64,000 nt of DNA from Entomortierella parvispora (GCA_963573315.1 OY752148.1:1355263-1419262); one strand, 5' to 3'. Shown: positions 30,915 to 43,703, numbered from the stretch's first letter. A program made the numbers and translations. Notes: generated by a model not told the origin, from the sequence alone.

Positions 30915-33217
30915 ATGTTTTCCATCCCTGGCTTTAATGTCGGCAGCCTCGTCGTTGAGGCGCCCAAAGAGCAACTGAAGAAGCGGAAACACGAGTCCGA
31001 GACTGTCACCTCGTCCTCTTCCACCACTACCATCACCACAACCGCCGCCTCGACTCCAGCAGCCTCCACCACCACCGCGACCTCTTCGTCTGCAGGAGCC
31101 ATCCTCCCTATCGCTGCTTCTACATCCAATGCACCCTTTTCCAAAAAGTTCAAGAAGGAACCCGTGTTTGAGAAGAGAGCTCCCTCAGAGCCCAAGCTCG
31201 GATGGGGTTGGATTCCTGAACCCGTACCCTTGAAGGAACGTGCGACCTGGAACCAGTCCACCAAGGCACTTCGCAAGGCCAAGGCTGAGGAGGAGAAGGC
31301 CAAGAGAGAGAAGGCTATTGAGGAGAAGAAGAACCTGGTGAGCTCGATCAGTGCTCCTTCCACCGCCGTCGAGCTGTTGTTGAATGGCTCTGTCGACATG
31401 AAGGACATTGCTACGATCGGCAACAAAAAGAAGACAGATCAGGACACGGAGCAGTCAGAGGAAAGTAGCGCAGGAGCCAAGAAGCGTAACAAGCGCTTGG
31501 AGAGAAAGATCAAGAGAGCTGCTTATATTGCCGCTCTAGAGGCCAAGAACAAGAGCGAAGTGCCCGTGGACACGGATGCGACCATGACCGATGCAACGAA
31601 TGATGATGCTGCGGAGGAAAATGCGACCGAGGGAGCTGAGGCCGAGGCCGTTGCAGAGAATGGAGATGGTGTCAAGAAGCCAAAGAAGAAGCAGCAGATG
31701 CCAAAGACCCCCTTGAGCCCTGAACTCGCAAAGTTGACAAACAAGGAGAGGCGCATGTTGAAGCAACTCCAGAAAAAGCAAGCTGAGGAAGGCGTGGATC
31801 CATTGGTCAAGTCAACGCCTGCTGTTGTTCAGTCGACTCCAAAGGCACCCAAGGAAAAGAAAGAGAAGAAGGAAAAGAAGGAAAAGAAGGCTCAGCAGGA
31901 CACCAAGCCTGTGGAGCAGACCAAGGCTGCTCCTGTTGAAAAGGCAGTCAAGTCGACAGAGTCAAAGAAGGCGACCGCTGCCCCTATCACTGAAAAGAAG
32001 GCAGACAAGGCAGACAGTGCTTCTTCAAAGAAGCAGCAGCAGCTTTCCAAGGAAAGAGAAAAATTGCTTGAGGTAAGAGATTCTACTATGAAGTCCCTAT
32101 TTCTACGTCTTTTTGACTCGTTCACTCATTATTGTCTTTATTCAATTATTTCTTTTAGGCATTGTCTCGTACCAACAACGCTTTGGAAGAATTGCAAAAA
32201 TCTTTGGGAGATGGCGAGAATGATGAACCCATGGCTAAGGCTGATGTTCAGTCTGCAGTCCAAGGCAAGAAGGGCAAGAAGGAGAAGAAGGCAGCAGCAC
32301 CCACGCCAGCACCCGCTGCCCCAGTAGCAGTATCAACATCTCAGACCAAGCAACCAAAGTTGACAAAGCTTCAGGAGCAAATGAAGAAAACTCTTGCAGG
32401 AGGCAAGTTCCGGTTCTTGAACGAGCAGCTTTACACCACGACAGGTGAGGAGGCGTTTGATCTTTTCCAGTCCAAGCCTGAGCTTTTCGACGAGTACCAT
32501 GAGGGTTTCCGTTCGCAGGTCGAGTTGTGGCCTCAGAATCCTGTGGACATTTTCATTTCGCAATTGAAGCCCATGTCCAAGGATACCGTGATTGCAGATT
32601 TGGGATGTGGAGATGCCCAGATTTCGGCCGAATTGCCCAAACACAATGTGTTGTCGTTTGATCTGGTGGCCAAGAACGAGCGTGTCACGGCCTGTGATAT
32701 TGCACATTTGCCCTTATCCGATAATTCTGTGGATGTGGCCATCTTCTGCCTCAGCTTGATGGGCACGGACTTCTTGAAGTTTTTGAGGGAGGCATACCGA
32801 GTCTTGAAGCCCAAGTAAGTAGTTTGATATTCGGAAGTGCAGTTGTTGCGGGTGGCTGATTGTCGTATCTATTGTGGTGCTGTGGGTTGAATATCTAATC
32901 TAACCTGATCGACCCTCTTTATTGAATCTTTCAACAGCGGTCAACTCAAGATCTCTGAAGTTATCAGTCGATTCACGGACGTGGACGCGTTTGTGGATGC
33001 TCTCAAGCAGCTGGGTTTTGAGCTCAAGAATTCGGACTCATCAAACAAGATGTTTATCATGTTTGACTTTATCAAGCCCGATCTGAGTGCGGCTGGCGGC
33101 AAGAAGGGCAAGAAGTCGAGCAAGAAGCAGGTACCCAAGGAGGATCCCCAGGAGGTCGACCTCGAGAGTCTTGATGGACCCAGCCTACTGAAGCCCTGCA
33201 TCTACAAGAGGAGGTAG
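30915..33217 (+). CDS. RRP8: RRP8-type 25S rRNA adenine-N1 methyltransferase
   Basis: Exons 30915-32072, 32159-32814 and 32938-33217, 697 aa. The N-terminal 450 residues are low-complexity and Lys-rich, with nuclear/nucleolar-type basic stretches (KKRKH, KEKKEKKEKKEKKAQQD) and acidic runs. The catalytic domain follows: RFLNEQLYTTTGEEAFDLF, motif I VIADLGCGDAQIS (D533), then FDLVAKNERVTACDIAHLPL and the signature FCLSLMGTDFLKFLREAYRV. It ends with GQLKISEVISRF and the C-terminal IMFDF strand. This matches Rrp8/nucleomethylin (about 390-460 aa in other species), with a longer N-terminus here. The enzyme makes m1A in helix 25.1 of 25S rRNA in the nucleolus. The start lies only 137 bp after the F-box gene stop. 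Confidence 0.93.
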
Positions 33218-33518
33218 TTTCGTCTGTACAAGTTTTGCTTTAGATCAAAAAAAGAAAAAAATACATCTCCATTTTGCATCGAATCTTCGCCACCAAATTT
33301 GTCAAACAAACGCTCTGCTCCGATGGGTCCATTGTCCATTGCGGGTTCATTTCTCTCTTCATTCTTCTCATTCTCGCTACCCCATTCTTCTTTTCTTGTT
33401 CGCTTTGCTTCTTGTCCTTTTTTGTAATTTTCTTCCTTTATTTTCCTTTGCTCACCAGCAATCCTCAATCGCTCTTTTCGCCGTATCCATCAGGCCAAAC
33501 AATAAGCAGTTTTCAGCC
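33218..33518. other. Intergenic, promoter of nucleotidyltransferase gene
   Basis: About 300 bp. It includes TCGCCACC at 33287-33294 (the reverse complement of GGTGGCGA) and a CT/T-rich leader to the ATG at 33519. Confidence 0.5.
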
Positions 33519-36068
33519 ATGGCCAACCGTCCGTCCGCCAACAGCCGTTCCAGCAAGAACGCTAGTAATCAGGCCAACAAGACACCAGCCAGAAACCCAC
33601 CTCTCGCTCAGATCAACGAAGCCGTTCCTGTAACTCATCGGCCAGCAAACCGCGCACCACCAGTCGAGCAAGACGAGCATTTGGAGGACAACAGTATCGA
33701 GTTTGTGGGCTCGCTCTTTGACTGCATTCTTTATGAGAGAGCCTACCATCGTTTCCATACCTTGAAAAAGACGCGGGATTTCCCTGTCGTATATGAGGAG
33801 GTTGCCCAGGACCTGGTCGCATGCCATCGACTGTCGCTCGAACCCAAGTTCCTCAATAACCCAATAACGGCGACATTCTCTCGGTATTTCCAACGGCAAA
33901 AGTCTCTCTTGACCGCCAAGGGTCTCCGACGTTTTGTTCACGACCACATGGGCACCTACGATACCTTCCCCATCTCCAACACGAATTCGTATGCCATGAG
34001 TCACGGATTTTTGAATGAGGATATCGAGGTCGAGGATTTGGATGAGGAAGAGCTAAGTGATTTTGACGAGGTCAGTCATGGACGTCAAGTGACACGGAAG
34101 GCGGTCGCTTACAAGGGACCCCAGCTGAGTAGGAACCACGAGGAGGACTACGCGGGTTCCTACTTTGCGATCTACAAACATTCCCAGGACATGATCGCTG
34201 TCATGATTGATCATCTTCGGAGAAGGATGTGGTATCATCAAGGGAGCGGAGGCGAGGTCGTGCCTATCAAAGGAATGGGCATTGAAAGACCTAAAGCAGA
34301 ACCTAATGCGACTGGCAACAAGAACAATATCGATGATGATGTTACGGATTGGAGAAATCGTGGCATCCCTGACGTCAAGGGAGTTAAGAAGTACACTCGC
34401 CGATTCAATGGCAAGATCAAGCGCCGTAATTTCGAACGAAACCGAGCCAGGATTGTCTCTCGAGGGCGGGTCTACGGGGAATTTCATCCCAGTGGGGTGT
34501 ACGGGCCTGAAATCTTTATGGGATCGAGCATTCCAACGGACTATTCGGATTCCGAGACGGAGGATCAGGATCCAGAGAGTGTAAAGAGACGGGCCGAGGA
34601 CAGCAAAAAGATTGATGAGGCCATCTCACAGTTGACGGGCATGTCCACGATGGACTATGGGTCATACAAACGACCAATTCGATATTTGCCACTGTCCCAT
34701 AAGGATATCCTCTACGATTGGACAGGCGTGAACAGGAACTTGCGGCTGATAGACTTGCCATTCGAGGATGCCGAGCCTGGATTTTACGCCGGTTTGACCA
34801 AGGCGCTCATGGACAAGTACAGGGTAAGCGGCTACAATATTTTAAACCACATGTCTTTGAAAAGATCTTGTGTGTTCATATTATATTATTTTTTTTTAGG
34901 AATTGTTGCCTCCAGACGACATAATGAGTAGGCACAAAGCTTTGGCCAAGACTCTCGGTCAGATACTTCAGACTGCTTTTCCTTCCGAGAATCTAAAGGT
35001 GGAGCCATTTGGGTACGGATAGAGTATCCGAATGTATATGCTGCATGTATGCCTAACAATTATATGCCTAACCCCCCCCCTTTTTCCTCTTTCTTTAATT
35101 CAATCGCTGACAGCTCCTTCGTCAGTGGACTTTTGCTCAAGGACAGTGATGCTGATTTCAGTATTACAGGACCCAACGTCCATGAGCACGAACTTCTCAA
35201 TGACGTGGAGCATCTCGGAAATGTCCTCCGGCGGTTTGGTATGACCAACGTGGTCTGCATCCCTTCGGCTATGGTCCCCATTGTCAAGTTCACGGATCCT
35301 CAAACTAATATGGAGTGTGACCTCAACACTGGAAACAACCTGGGCACGGTTAACTCGGAGCTGATAAAGGTTTACATTTCGATCGACGAAAGAGTCAAGC
35401 CATTCTTGTACCTGATCAAAGCCATTTGCAAAGCCCAGGGTATCAATGACTCCAAGGCTGGATATTTGAGCAGCTACGCTCTGACTTGGATGGGTATCGT
35501 CTACCTCCAGCAAATGATGATTCCCGAGAGCGAGCAGAGCAGTCGTGCCTCATCCACTTCGGTCCTGGTTGGCGGAGGTGGGCCCAGTGCTGGCCATCGG
35601 CCCTGGAGACCAGTACTGCCAAATCTCCAACAGCAACCAGCCGAATATATGACAAATTTCACTCCCCGGGTCAACAACCATTCTATAACGGGGTCGGCAT
35701 CAACTTTGGGCGACAAGGTCCAATGTCGATTTGACGAGAATAAGATGGGTCGCCTTACGGGATTTGGTCATCGCAACACACGATCCTTGGCAAGTCTAGT
35801 CATCGGATTCTTTGAGTTTTATTCTCGACGATTCTGTTTCACCGACACTACAATTCTCGTAGAGACCGCAGAGTATAAACCTAAGACGGCGAAGGAACAA
35901 CAGATGGATAACAATCGATTCAAGGTCGTAGACCCATTCCAGCATCATCGAAATATCACAGGCATGTGTCGTGGCGAAACCATTGCCAAGATCTGGCGTG
36001 CTTTTGATCATTGCTACAAGGTACTGAGCGCTGGCGACGTTGACAAAGCCTTGGTTCCTATGGAGTAG
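33519..36068 (+). CDS. Noncanonical poly(A)/poly(U) polymerase (Cid1/Trf4-type nucleotidyltransferase)
   Basis: Exons 33519-34823, 34900-35012 and 35114-36068, 790 aa. The N-terminal 430 residues carry no recognised domain; they are basic and acidic in patches (KKYTRRFNGKIKRRN, DYSDSETEDQDPE). The catalytic palm begins across intron 2 with FGSFVSGLLLKDSDADFSI: G473-S474 and the metal ligands D485 and D487. A third Asp is in MECDLNTGNNLGTVNSELIK. The PAP-associated domain follows: DSKAGYLSSYALTWMGIVYL and, near the end, SLASLVIGFFEFYSRRFCF and NITGMCRGETIAKIWRAF. All three catalytic Asp are present, so activity is expected. No RNA-binding domain was seen, as is usual for Cid1/TUT enzymes. UTP versus ATP preference cannot be read. 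Confidence 0.9.
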
Positions 36069-36286
36069 ATTGAACAAAGCAGAATGAAATAAATTAAGGG
36101 TATAACGCAATACCGAAGCTCACCATCGTCCAAAACCAACCGCGATTTCATTTGCCTTCATGTACTCTTTGACAAACAGCATTCCGGAAAGAACCTAAGC
36201 TTGACTCGACACGGCAGGGATACGCATAACATTGACTCTCATCAGCCTCCCATTCGCAGGACACATTATTTCATAACTTTCACAAA

Positions 36287-37111
36287 ATGGCATCTCGACC
36301 ACCAGGCACGCCGATTCTCGGCGGACAGGGCGTTGGCGTAGGTGGCTTGTCCGGCGGGGGCGGATCGGCGACGCGAGGGGGATCAACAGCGGGAGCAGCA
36401 GGAGCAGCAGGTCCTGGCGTTGCGGCTTCGATTGTAGGCGGGATTGGAGGTACTGCAGGCCAGACAGCAGCCATGGCAGCGGCGGCCGTGGCGGCCCGGA
36501 ACGCAAACTTGTCAGCGTTGCAAGAGATTGAGGAAGCGTACAATAAGCGATTGGACATGGATGTGAACCAACTCATGGAGTCTTTTGGAGATATTATCAA
36601 AGTTGCAAATGTGAGTGTTGGATCATTTTTCGCTTGTATTTCTGTCTCCTTCAGCCGCAATTGCAGAAGCACTCATCGCGTTGTACACCTTTTCTTTGCT
36701 TTTCTTTTTGTTTTGGGGTAAAAAAAACAACAACGCGAATAGATCACCTATACGGATTCGTCATATACAAAGGACAAGTATAAACTGGCGCAAGAGTCCT
36801 ATCAGATCCAAGGAAGAGCGACCAACATTGTGAGCTCGGCCGAGTCCTTGCTGGCGATGGTGACAGAATTGAAGCAGACATTGCTGTTGAATGATACCAG
36901 TACTTTGGCAGAGCTTTCGACACGGCGACAGATGGAGCTCACGATCCAAAAGACGGCGGTCAAGCAGAGAGTCGTAGGATTGAAAGAGGAAGTAGATCGA
37001 ACGATCTGGGAGTTGGAACAAACCTGTTATGGGACCGCCCCGGTGACAGTCCAGGATGGGGAAGACAGCGGAGCAAATTCATTAGCTGTGGAGAATGATG
37101 CACTGCAATAA
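36287..37111 (+). CDS. MED22: Mediator complex subunit 22 (MED22/Srb6/Surf5)
   Basis: Exons 36287-36610 and 36743-37111 (GTGAGT..ATAG, phase 0), 230 aa. A Gly/Ala-rich N-terminus of about 80 residues precedes the conserved helical core: LQEIEEAYNKRLDMDVNQLM, ESFGDIIKVAN, then after the intron YKLAQESYQIQGRATNIV and LLAMVTELKQTLLLND. This is the head-module subunit that pairs with MED11. MED22 in other species is 120-200 aa, so the Gly-rich leader is an extension. The stop lies 143 bp from the convergent minus-strand frame that ends at 37255, with AATAAA at about 37106. Confidence 0.92.
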
Positions 37112-37254
37112 AAAATGGCAGATCAGCAGTACAAACGGAGGACAATTCTGGGTTCAGGATTCAGAGAATGTTTTTTTTTTTTTTATTCCTTACTGATTCA
37201 TTTAGCACTTTAATTTTAGCCAGACATTTTGGTCTGAGGCTACAAGAAGAAAGG

Positions 37255-38859
37255 TCAACGTCCTCCTTGCCATGTTCCTGTCTTTTGAACCTGCATGTTC
37301 TTGGGAGTGGGGGCTGGTAGGGCTGAAAGAGGCAGGTCCACAACGCTCTGGAGATGATGGAGGGTGAGGTCACTCCTTGTCAGAGTGGTTTCAGCGGCGA
37401 AGAAACTTTTAAAGCCCGCGGCGCTAAGACGATGACACCCATGGAAGTAAGGTCTACCTCCAACATTCTCGTCGTCTGAAAGACTCAAAGTGTCTTTAGG
37501 GAACGACTTCAGAAGAGGCGACAAGGAGGGCTCTACTTCAGAGTCGTTCAACTTCGCTCTGTATTTTTGCAGCAATCGGAAAGTTCTCCTCAATTTCTTG
37601 ATTCCGGTACTATTTTTTGTAGAGTCAGGCACCTGGGAAACGATAGACTGATCTCCGGTTTGGTCCAAGGAGGTAGATGACACCACTGTCGAGAGTGGAA
37701 ATGATGATGGAGTAGGGGGCTGTTGACTCGATCATTTGCGAGATCCAACGACACCCCACCGATATTTCAGCGTGCGATGAATCCCACGAGCTTCGTTGTA
37801 GCCGCTGCCATCCTCATTTGCGGGGAAAGGTTCAGGCCTCTTGATAAAGTCGGGGTGCGGTCTACGAATCGTGCACTTTGGACCCAATGGCAAGTCGAAC
37901 AGCGCCTGCTTGCTCTCGCTAGCGTTGTCCAGTCCAGTGGAAGTATCAATGTGTTTGTTTCCTTTCTTTTGGATTTTCAACCGATCAGTGCGCACCCATC
38001 CTGGTCCATGGCCTGTATCCTTGTGCAAGATATTGGTCTTCAAGGTTTTCATAATATCCAGGGCGATGGAGGACGATGGCGTAAGGTCATTGAGTGTCTC
38101 TTTTGGTCTGCCTCTGGACAAAGACAGAGGGGAATTGGCCTCATGCAGGCCGCAACTTTCGCTGAGTTTGCTCTTGCAAGAGGAAGCCACGGAGAAGGAG
38201 GAGTCCTTGTCATCCAGCTGTTCTTCTCTCGCTACAGTACTTGCTGCAGGTGGATTCGGCATTGGTGGTGAGGAGGAATTCTGGGTCAAGGCGGGCATGT
38301 TGAGAAGCGATGGTGGTTTATTGGTGTCGAGGCATTGCGCAGATACAGGGTGACGATCCTCTACAAACGTCAATTCCTTGATGGTGACTTGATCAGGTAC
38401 GAGGTCAACAATTCGGAGAGAGAGCTCGTCAAAAGATTCCCAGGAATCCCTGACAACGTTCCTGAACTGTCCTCCTCGGTTCCTTAACTTGACTTCCTTG
38501 CTCTTGCGCGTGGTGGATGTGATAGTCTTGCTGCTTCGTGGTCGTCGATCCGGCCTCATTCTGGAGAGTGGGGACTTGGTAGTCCGGAGTGTCCTCTTAT
38601 CATCCTATTGGAGGTCGAGATTGGAAAGATTTGTATGGATCGCTGTAATGGTTGGAGTCTCGAAGGCGCTGCGACTGATCTCGATGCTGCATGGAGGAAG
38701 AAGAGGCCTGGAGTTGGAGGTAAAGTCAACGGACTCTCTAGAGCTGGTGTTCTCTGTTCTGAAGAATGCGGGAGATTCTTTGAGAATAGTTTCACTCTTG
38801 AGTATGGGTGGAGTCCCTGGCCGAAATGCGACAGGTAGAACAGGCTGTTGTAGCTCCAT
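37255..38859 (-). pseudogene. Long frame of unknown function interrupted by two in-frame stops
   Basis: From ATG at 38859 to TGA at 37255 one minus-strand frame of 535 codons is open except for TAG at 38605-38607 and TGA at 37732-37734. All three pieces (84, 275 and 143+ codons) lie in the same frame with no shift and share a Ser/Thr/Pro-rich, basic texture: VAFRPGTPPILKSETILKES in the first, RRPRSSKTITSTTRKSKEVK in the second, GIKKLRRTFRLLQKYRAK in the third. Splicing could remove the TGA (weak donor GTGTCG at 37754, acceptor at 37686, 69 nt, in frame). For the TAG only a poor GTTGAC donor (38730 to 38605, 126 nt) keeps frame. Options are a decayed gene, readthrough, or noncanonical introns. 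No known domain; perhaps a nuclear or cytoskeletal disordered protein. Confidence 0.5.
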
Positions 38860-39290
38860 GGCTTTTGCGAAGACTATTAATTACTGACTTTGACTAAAGG
38901 TAATCGCAGGATGCAGTCTTGTTTAAATGGTAAGAGCGAAGTTGGTGAGTGATGGACGGTGGTGCCTTTGAAGATGTTTCTGGAGGACTTTGCTAGATGG
39001 ATCCGCGGGACTCGGATCTGTTGCCGATGTTTAAGATGTTATCGACTTTTATGGATAATAGGGGCGACGTTGGTACTATCGTGAGGGGCTGGATGAGTGG
39101 GGGCTGTCGGCCGGGAAATATGTCCGTCGACAACTGTGGTCACGTCTTTGGTGGCAAAAAAAAAAAAAAAGGCGCCACCAAAAAATGACGAGACTGCTTT
39201 TCCCATTGAACAACACACACCGCAACCATTGGGCATCGCATTCTTCATTCCCTCTTCATTCGCTTACTGCGCGCCTCCAGAGTGCGCATC
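38860..39290. promoter_or_regulatory. Divergent promoter with inverted GGTGGC / GCCACC boxes
   Basis: About 430 bp between divergent starts. GGTGGCAAA at 39150-39158 matches the PACE element of yeast proteasome-type genes. After an A run comes GCCACCAAA (39174-39182), giving an inverted pair. A CATT/CT-rich leader then runs to 39291. Confidence 0.45.
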
Positions 39291-42200
39291 ATGGATCAGA
39301 TGGAGAGTGCAAGCAGTCGGGACAGTAGCGATGATGGAGACCACAGCGATTCCAATAGTCTCACTTACGAAGCACCACGGAAGCGCCAAAGAACACAAAG
39401 TCCAAAGTTTGACGACAAACTCCAGCACGGTTCCGACTCAGGACCCGAGTCAGGATCTGGCTCAGAGTTTGAGTTTGGGTCCGAGCTCGGATCTAACCAT
39501 GAATCCGAATCTGAACATGAACATGAACCCGAGCGTGAGAGGCGTAAGCATGGTCGGTGGCTCAAAGGAACCGCAAGTGGAAGAAGTGTCATCTGGAAAG
39601 GCGCTCAAGCAAGAGCTCCTCGCTGGACCCTGGACGATCAATATGTCGAGGTCAAGAGGAAGCGACCAGTACCAGAAATTGTGCTTAAAGGATTTAGAGG
39701 CGTCCAGGGCTGGAGGGCACCTCCAGAGGCATTTCTGGATGATCTAGATCACATTGTTCAAAGCGAGGGAGGAGAGGATGAATCGCAAAGAGATCAGGAT
39801 CCGAACGCAGGAGCAACGACCCAAGGGCTAGACGATGTCACCCTGTTGAAACTTTTCAGTTCTCAGATCAAGACCAACCTGCCTCGAGGAACTAGCAAGA
39901 GTGTCGTGAAGTTACTTCGAAAGAAAGTCGAGCAGGACAACGTCTGTCGTGTGCCACAGTACTTTGATACCAATGGGGAGCTTATCTACTATACACTATC
40001 CAGAGTTCCAGTGTATCTCGAGATGAAGACCTATCGCCCTTTTGACTACAACCGTAAGCTGGATCCATTTTTTTTTGCTTCTGTGACTTGAAGTCTGCGG
40101 CTGCCACATTATACTTTTCTGCTGTAACTAATAATTACTCTACCAATCCTATTCATCACATCAGATAAATACGACTGGATGTCTCCAAGATCCCCTCTCC
40201 GTCAAAAAAATGACGAATTCTATTATGCGTTCAAGAAGATTGAGGGTCATATCGCTGAAGCACAGTTGAATATGACAGGTAAACACCCATGACTTGCATG
40301 AATATAGATTTTTCCCTGTATATTCATCAGTTGGTATTTATCCATGCAACAGATGAAGACTCGGTGGAAACTAGGCTCACCGAACAGCGTCGCAGAGCAA
40401 AATTGAGGAATCTGGATACAAGGTTTCATTATGTGCCCATTGACATTGCGGACCGTCGGTGTAACTGGTGTAGTGTCAAGATCTTGGATTTCCGCCAGAG
40501 ATACCTTTTCCAGAGCTCGCGCATTGATGTCAAAGGGGTGGGGCTTATACCGACTTTGTATGACCTTGACCATGAGGGAAAGCCTCTATGTCTCCACTGT
40601 GGTAAGGACTTTGGTGTGCGTTGTGATATCGCAGCACCAACAATCGTTGCTAAAATTCAGTTGTATAACTAGTTGCCGAATGTGGAGCACTGCTGAAAGA
40701 AAAACGTCGGTTCCAGACTCTTTATGAACTCACTGCTGTGCCGGAGCCCGAGGGATGCTGCCACTGTGGAATCCGGGAAAGCATCAAGTTCAGCCCCGCT
40801 TTTGGTCTGATCGGGAAAACATGCCATGACTGCAGTATGTTACACAGTATCCGAGGTTCAAGCTTTTCTTTTCTGTGCAGCTGGCATTTTACTAATCGGA
40901 TTCATTTTCAATAGCTGTCTATCATCTTAAAAAAGCACAGTATCCCCCTCCCACTTGGATTCCTCAAGAGCATTTCCCGTAATAGCCCATACCTGTTTGC
41001 CAATTTATTCTGTTTCTCTTTGTCGTACTCTACATGATTTGTTCTAACATGCCTTCCTCTCTCTCTCTCTCTCTCTCTTCCCTGTTCTAGCCTATTGGTG
41101 GAAGCGATTGTAGATTCGACCGATAGTGAGGGTATACACTGGGATAGGGTTGCCAACGATGCTTCAGTAAATCCACGGTTTCTTTACACCGCGCAAGGCA
41201 TTCTGTCTCAATGGCTGTACCGTGTTAAGCATCCTGGTAAGTACAGCCGGAATTTGTGTAACCTGGCAGTCCTACTTTGGATATTAACATCGATACATTT
41301 TTAGTAAGAAGACAAAGAATGAGTGACAGGCCATATCCCCAAAAGTACTTCACATACGTCTTGCTCCAACACAACCACCTAACAAGGCGCAATCAGGACT
41401 GGGAACTCTACACTTGTCGAGCCGAGAGTCCTACGCACGCAGCACTGTTTTTCGCTCGCTTTGTGGCCCTGTACAAGAAACGACCGATGACCTATCTCTA
41501 CATCCGACAGGTTGAAGAGTGGAATATACCCCCTCCCCGAACTGATGAGTGGGAGGATTTATCGTCTGGTCTGCTGACATTCGATCAACTTAAAAGCAGG
41601 ATCCGAAAGAATCTCCTGAATGCGCCCGTAATGGATGAATGCGAAGAAGTGGAGGCCAAGGTGGTGGAGCAAGTTCGCGCGAATATTAGGGATATGGGAG
41701 GTTCACAACGATCCGAAGTGCTGCTGGGGCCTCTCAACAAAACGAAAAAGATCAAATCTCGCAAGCTATGGAGAAGTCGGATGAAAAACGAGTTTGGTGT
41801 CCTCAACAAGCATTTGTATGATCAACTTCACTGGGACGAAGAAGAAAGCAGACGAGACCATATCGAGTTTAGAAGGCATCTACCAGAAATCCTCGACAAG
41901 TACCCCACGCCAACGGGAGTCTGTCGAAGAATCCGACGTAGTCTCAGGACAAGGTACCACAAAAGACACACGAACGCCTTGAGGGCAATCGAAGCCAGGG
42001 AAGGGGTGACGAATGGCCTGTATGGTCCTATGGCGCTGAATCACCTTGAGGATCGCTCGCCCTGTCTGCCGCAATGGGCAAAACGAAACGCACGGGACAT
42101 TACTAAAAAGACAATTGCCGATAATCGTCTTCGGCGGATCCACGAGCGTCACGTGCTCTACGAGCGCTATCGAATTTTGGATCATTTAAGGCAGAGAGTG

Positions 42201-43604
42201 TCTAAACACCAGATCTTCAAATTCTCGCGGCCTTTTAAGGAGAGAGATCTCCCAGCCGACATTAGCAAGTTTACTGAGATATACGGCGCCAAAAAAAGGA
42301 ATGTGCAAGACTGCCAAGCGATCGCCTACAGCTTCAGGGGGGCCAATCCAGACGTGCCGTTCGATCCTCCTCGTCACTTTCTTTCAAGACCTCTCGACCC
42401 TCTTAGGAACCCCAACAATCTACGGCTACAACTCGAACCAAGACCAGACCTCCTTTCGGACCCAGAGCGAAAGGACTACTTGCAGGAGATAATGGAGAAG
42501 GAAAACGACATTGCCGCCGACCTGGAACCTATTGTCACCACTTTAAGGCTCAACTGGAGGTATCGAGAGCCGTTGGATTTTGCCTGCCGAAAGGATCTTC
42601 CTGATGCATTTGAAAGTGCAGCAACGCCGTCGGGCCAGTATCCTGTCCACCTGTTACCAGCAGAGTATCAAGTGCACGTATTCCAGTCAGTGCTCGTTCC
42701 AGAATCTCGGACTGCACATGTTCGATTGATCCGTACTGAGCGCTATCGACGCCAAGGCGATTGCGTCCAAGGCGGTGGACCCGTGCAATTGCCCTCAGTT
42801 ATCAACTTGGAGACTACTAAAGGATTCTATCGAGAGTCCAATCGAGCTGAACGATGCAAGAGCTCGATCAAGGGACCGAATTCTGCAAGGTCGAGTATCG
42901 ACCCCGATCCAGTTATTCTTCTCCGATCACAAGTTGACCCCAAATCAGGCCACAGGGGTGTCGAAACGTGGCATCCACTGGAAGAGCCCCCGAACAGAGG
43001 TGTTACCCATTCTAATCACCTGTTGAACCCAGAGGGGAATCTTGATTCGACAGACGAGGATGAAAGCGAGAGCGAGAGCGAGGAAGAAGAAGAAGAGGAG
43101 GAGGAGGAGGAGGAGGGAGATGAGTCTGCAGACGAGTACAAAGACGAGTTCGAAGGTGAAGTCAAGGACGACCAGTCTGATGAAGAGGCCAACAAAGTCG
43201 TGAGAGAGTTTAATGGTGTTCCTCACCAGGTGCTCTACGAACCCCTGATTGACGAATGGCCCGAACTGACTTATTTTGAGGATGGCCAAGCATTTGCTAA
43301 GAACAGGGACCGGAACCTGCTCCGTCGCTCAGTCCAAGAGATGGACAACACGGTTGTATTGCCCTCCGTGTTACGGAAGGTGGCTGCCTATGGTCAATTG
43401 GATCAATATTTGCCTCCCTCTGTTGTTGCACTGGACTCTGAGTCGGATCAAGATATAGATTCGGATGAAGAGCAGATGTCAAAGATTCATCCGCTCGTCG
43501 ATAGGGAGCTTGTCCGATACGCAAAGTTGAAAATCGCGGTTGCAGAGGGAACCTTTCCTACTCATGCACAGCCATCCCAAAAAAGGCTGAAGGAGGAAAT
43601 ATGA
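39291..43604 (+). CDS. Large zinc-binding / GATA-like / Myb-like protein, unknown function
   Basis: Seven exons: 39291-40053, 40165-40278, 40353-40601, 40673-40834, 40915-40978, 41091-41236, 41305-43604; phases agree and conserved-looking motifs run across junctions, 1265 aa. The N-terminus has Ser/Glu repeats (SGSGSEFEFGSELGS) and a basic RKRQR stretch. Two Cys4 sites follow: CNWC...CLHCVAEC, and CCHCGIRESIKFSPAFGLIG then KTCHDCTVYHLKK, a spacing reminiscent of a degenerate GATA finger. Next is a Myb/SANT-like stretch (GIHWDRVANDASVNPRFL, QGILSQWLYRVKHP). The 760-residue C-terminal part is Arg-rich and unfamiliar, and contains a Glu run (43081-43117) and an Asp/Glu tail. A nuclear chromatin or transcription role is inferred. 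A CT microsatellite (41059-41080) lies in intron 5. Confidence 0.8.
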
Positions 43605-43703
43605 AGAAATAAAGCACGTTTTTTCTTCTCTCTCTCAAAAAGAACAAAGGAAGGAGATGTAAATTTCAAAACGTAGGCAGATCCTGGTTGTTTTATTGAA
43701 AAT

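Noticed and set aside
39097-39747. 216-codon plus-strand frame overlapping the zinc-binding gene
   Set aside because: Offset frame over the Ser/Glu repeat region of the 39291 gene; repeats keep alternative frames open.
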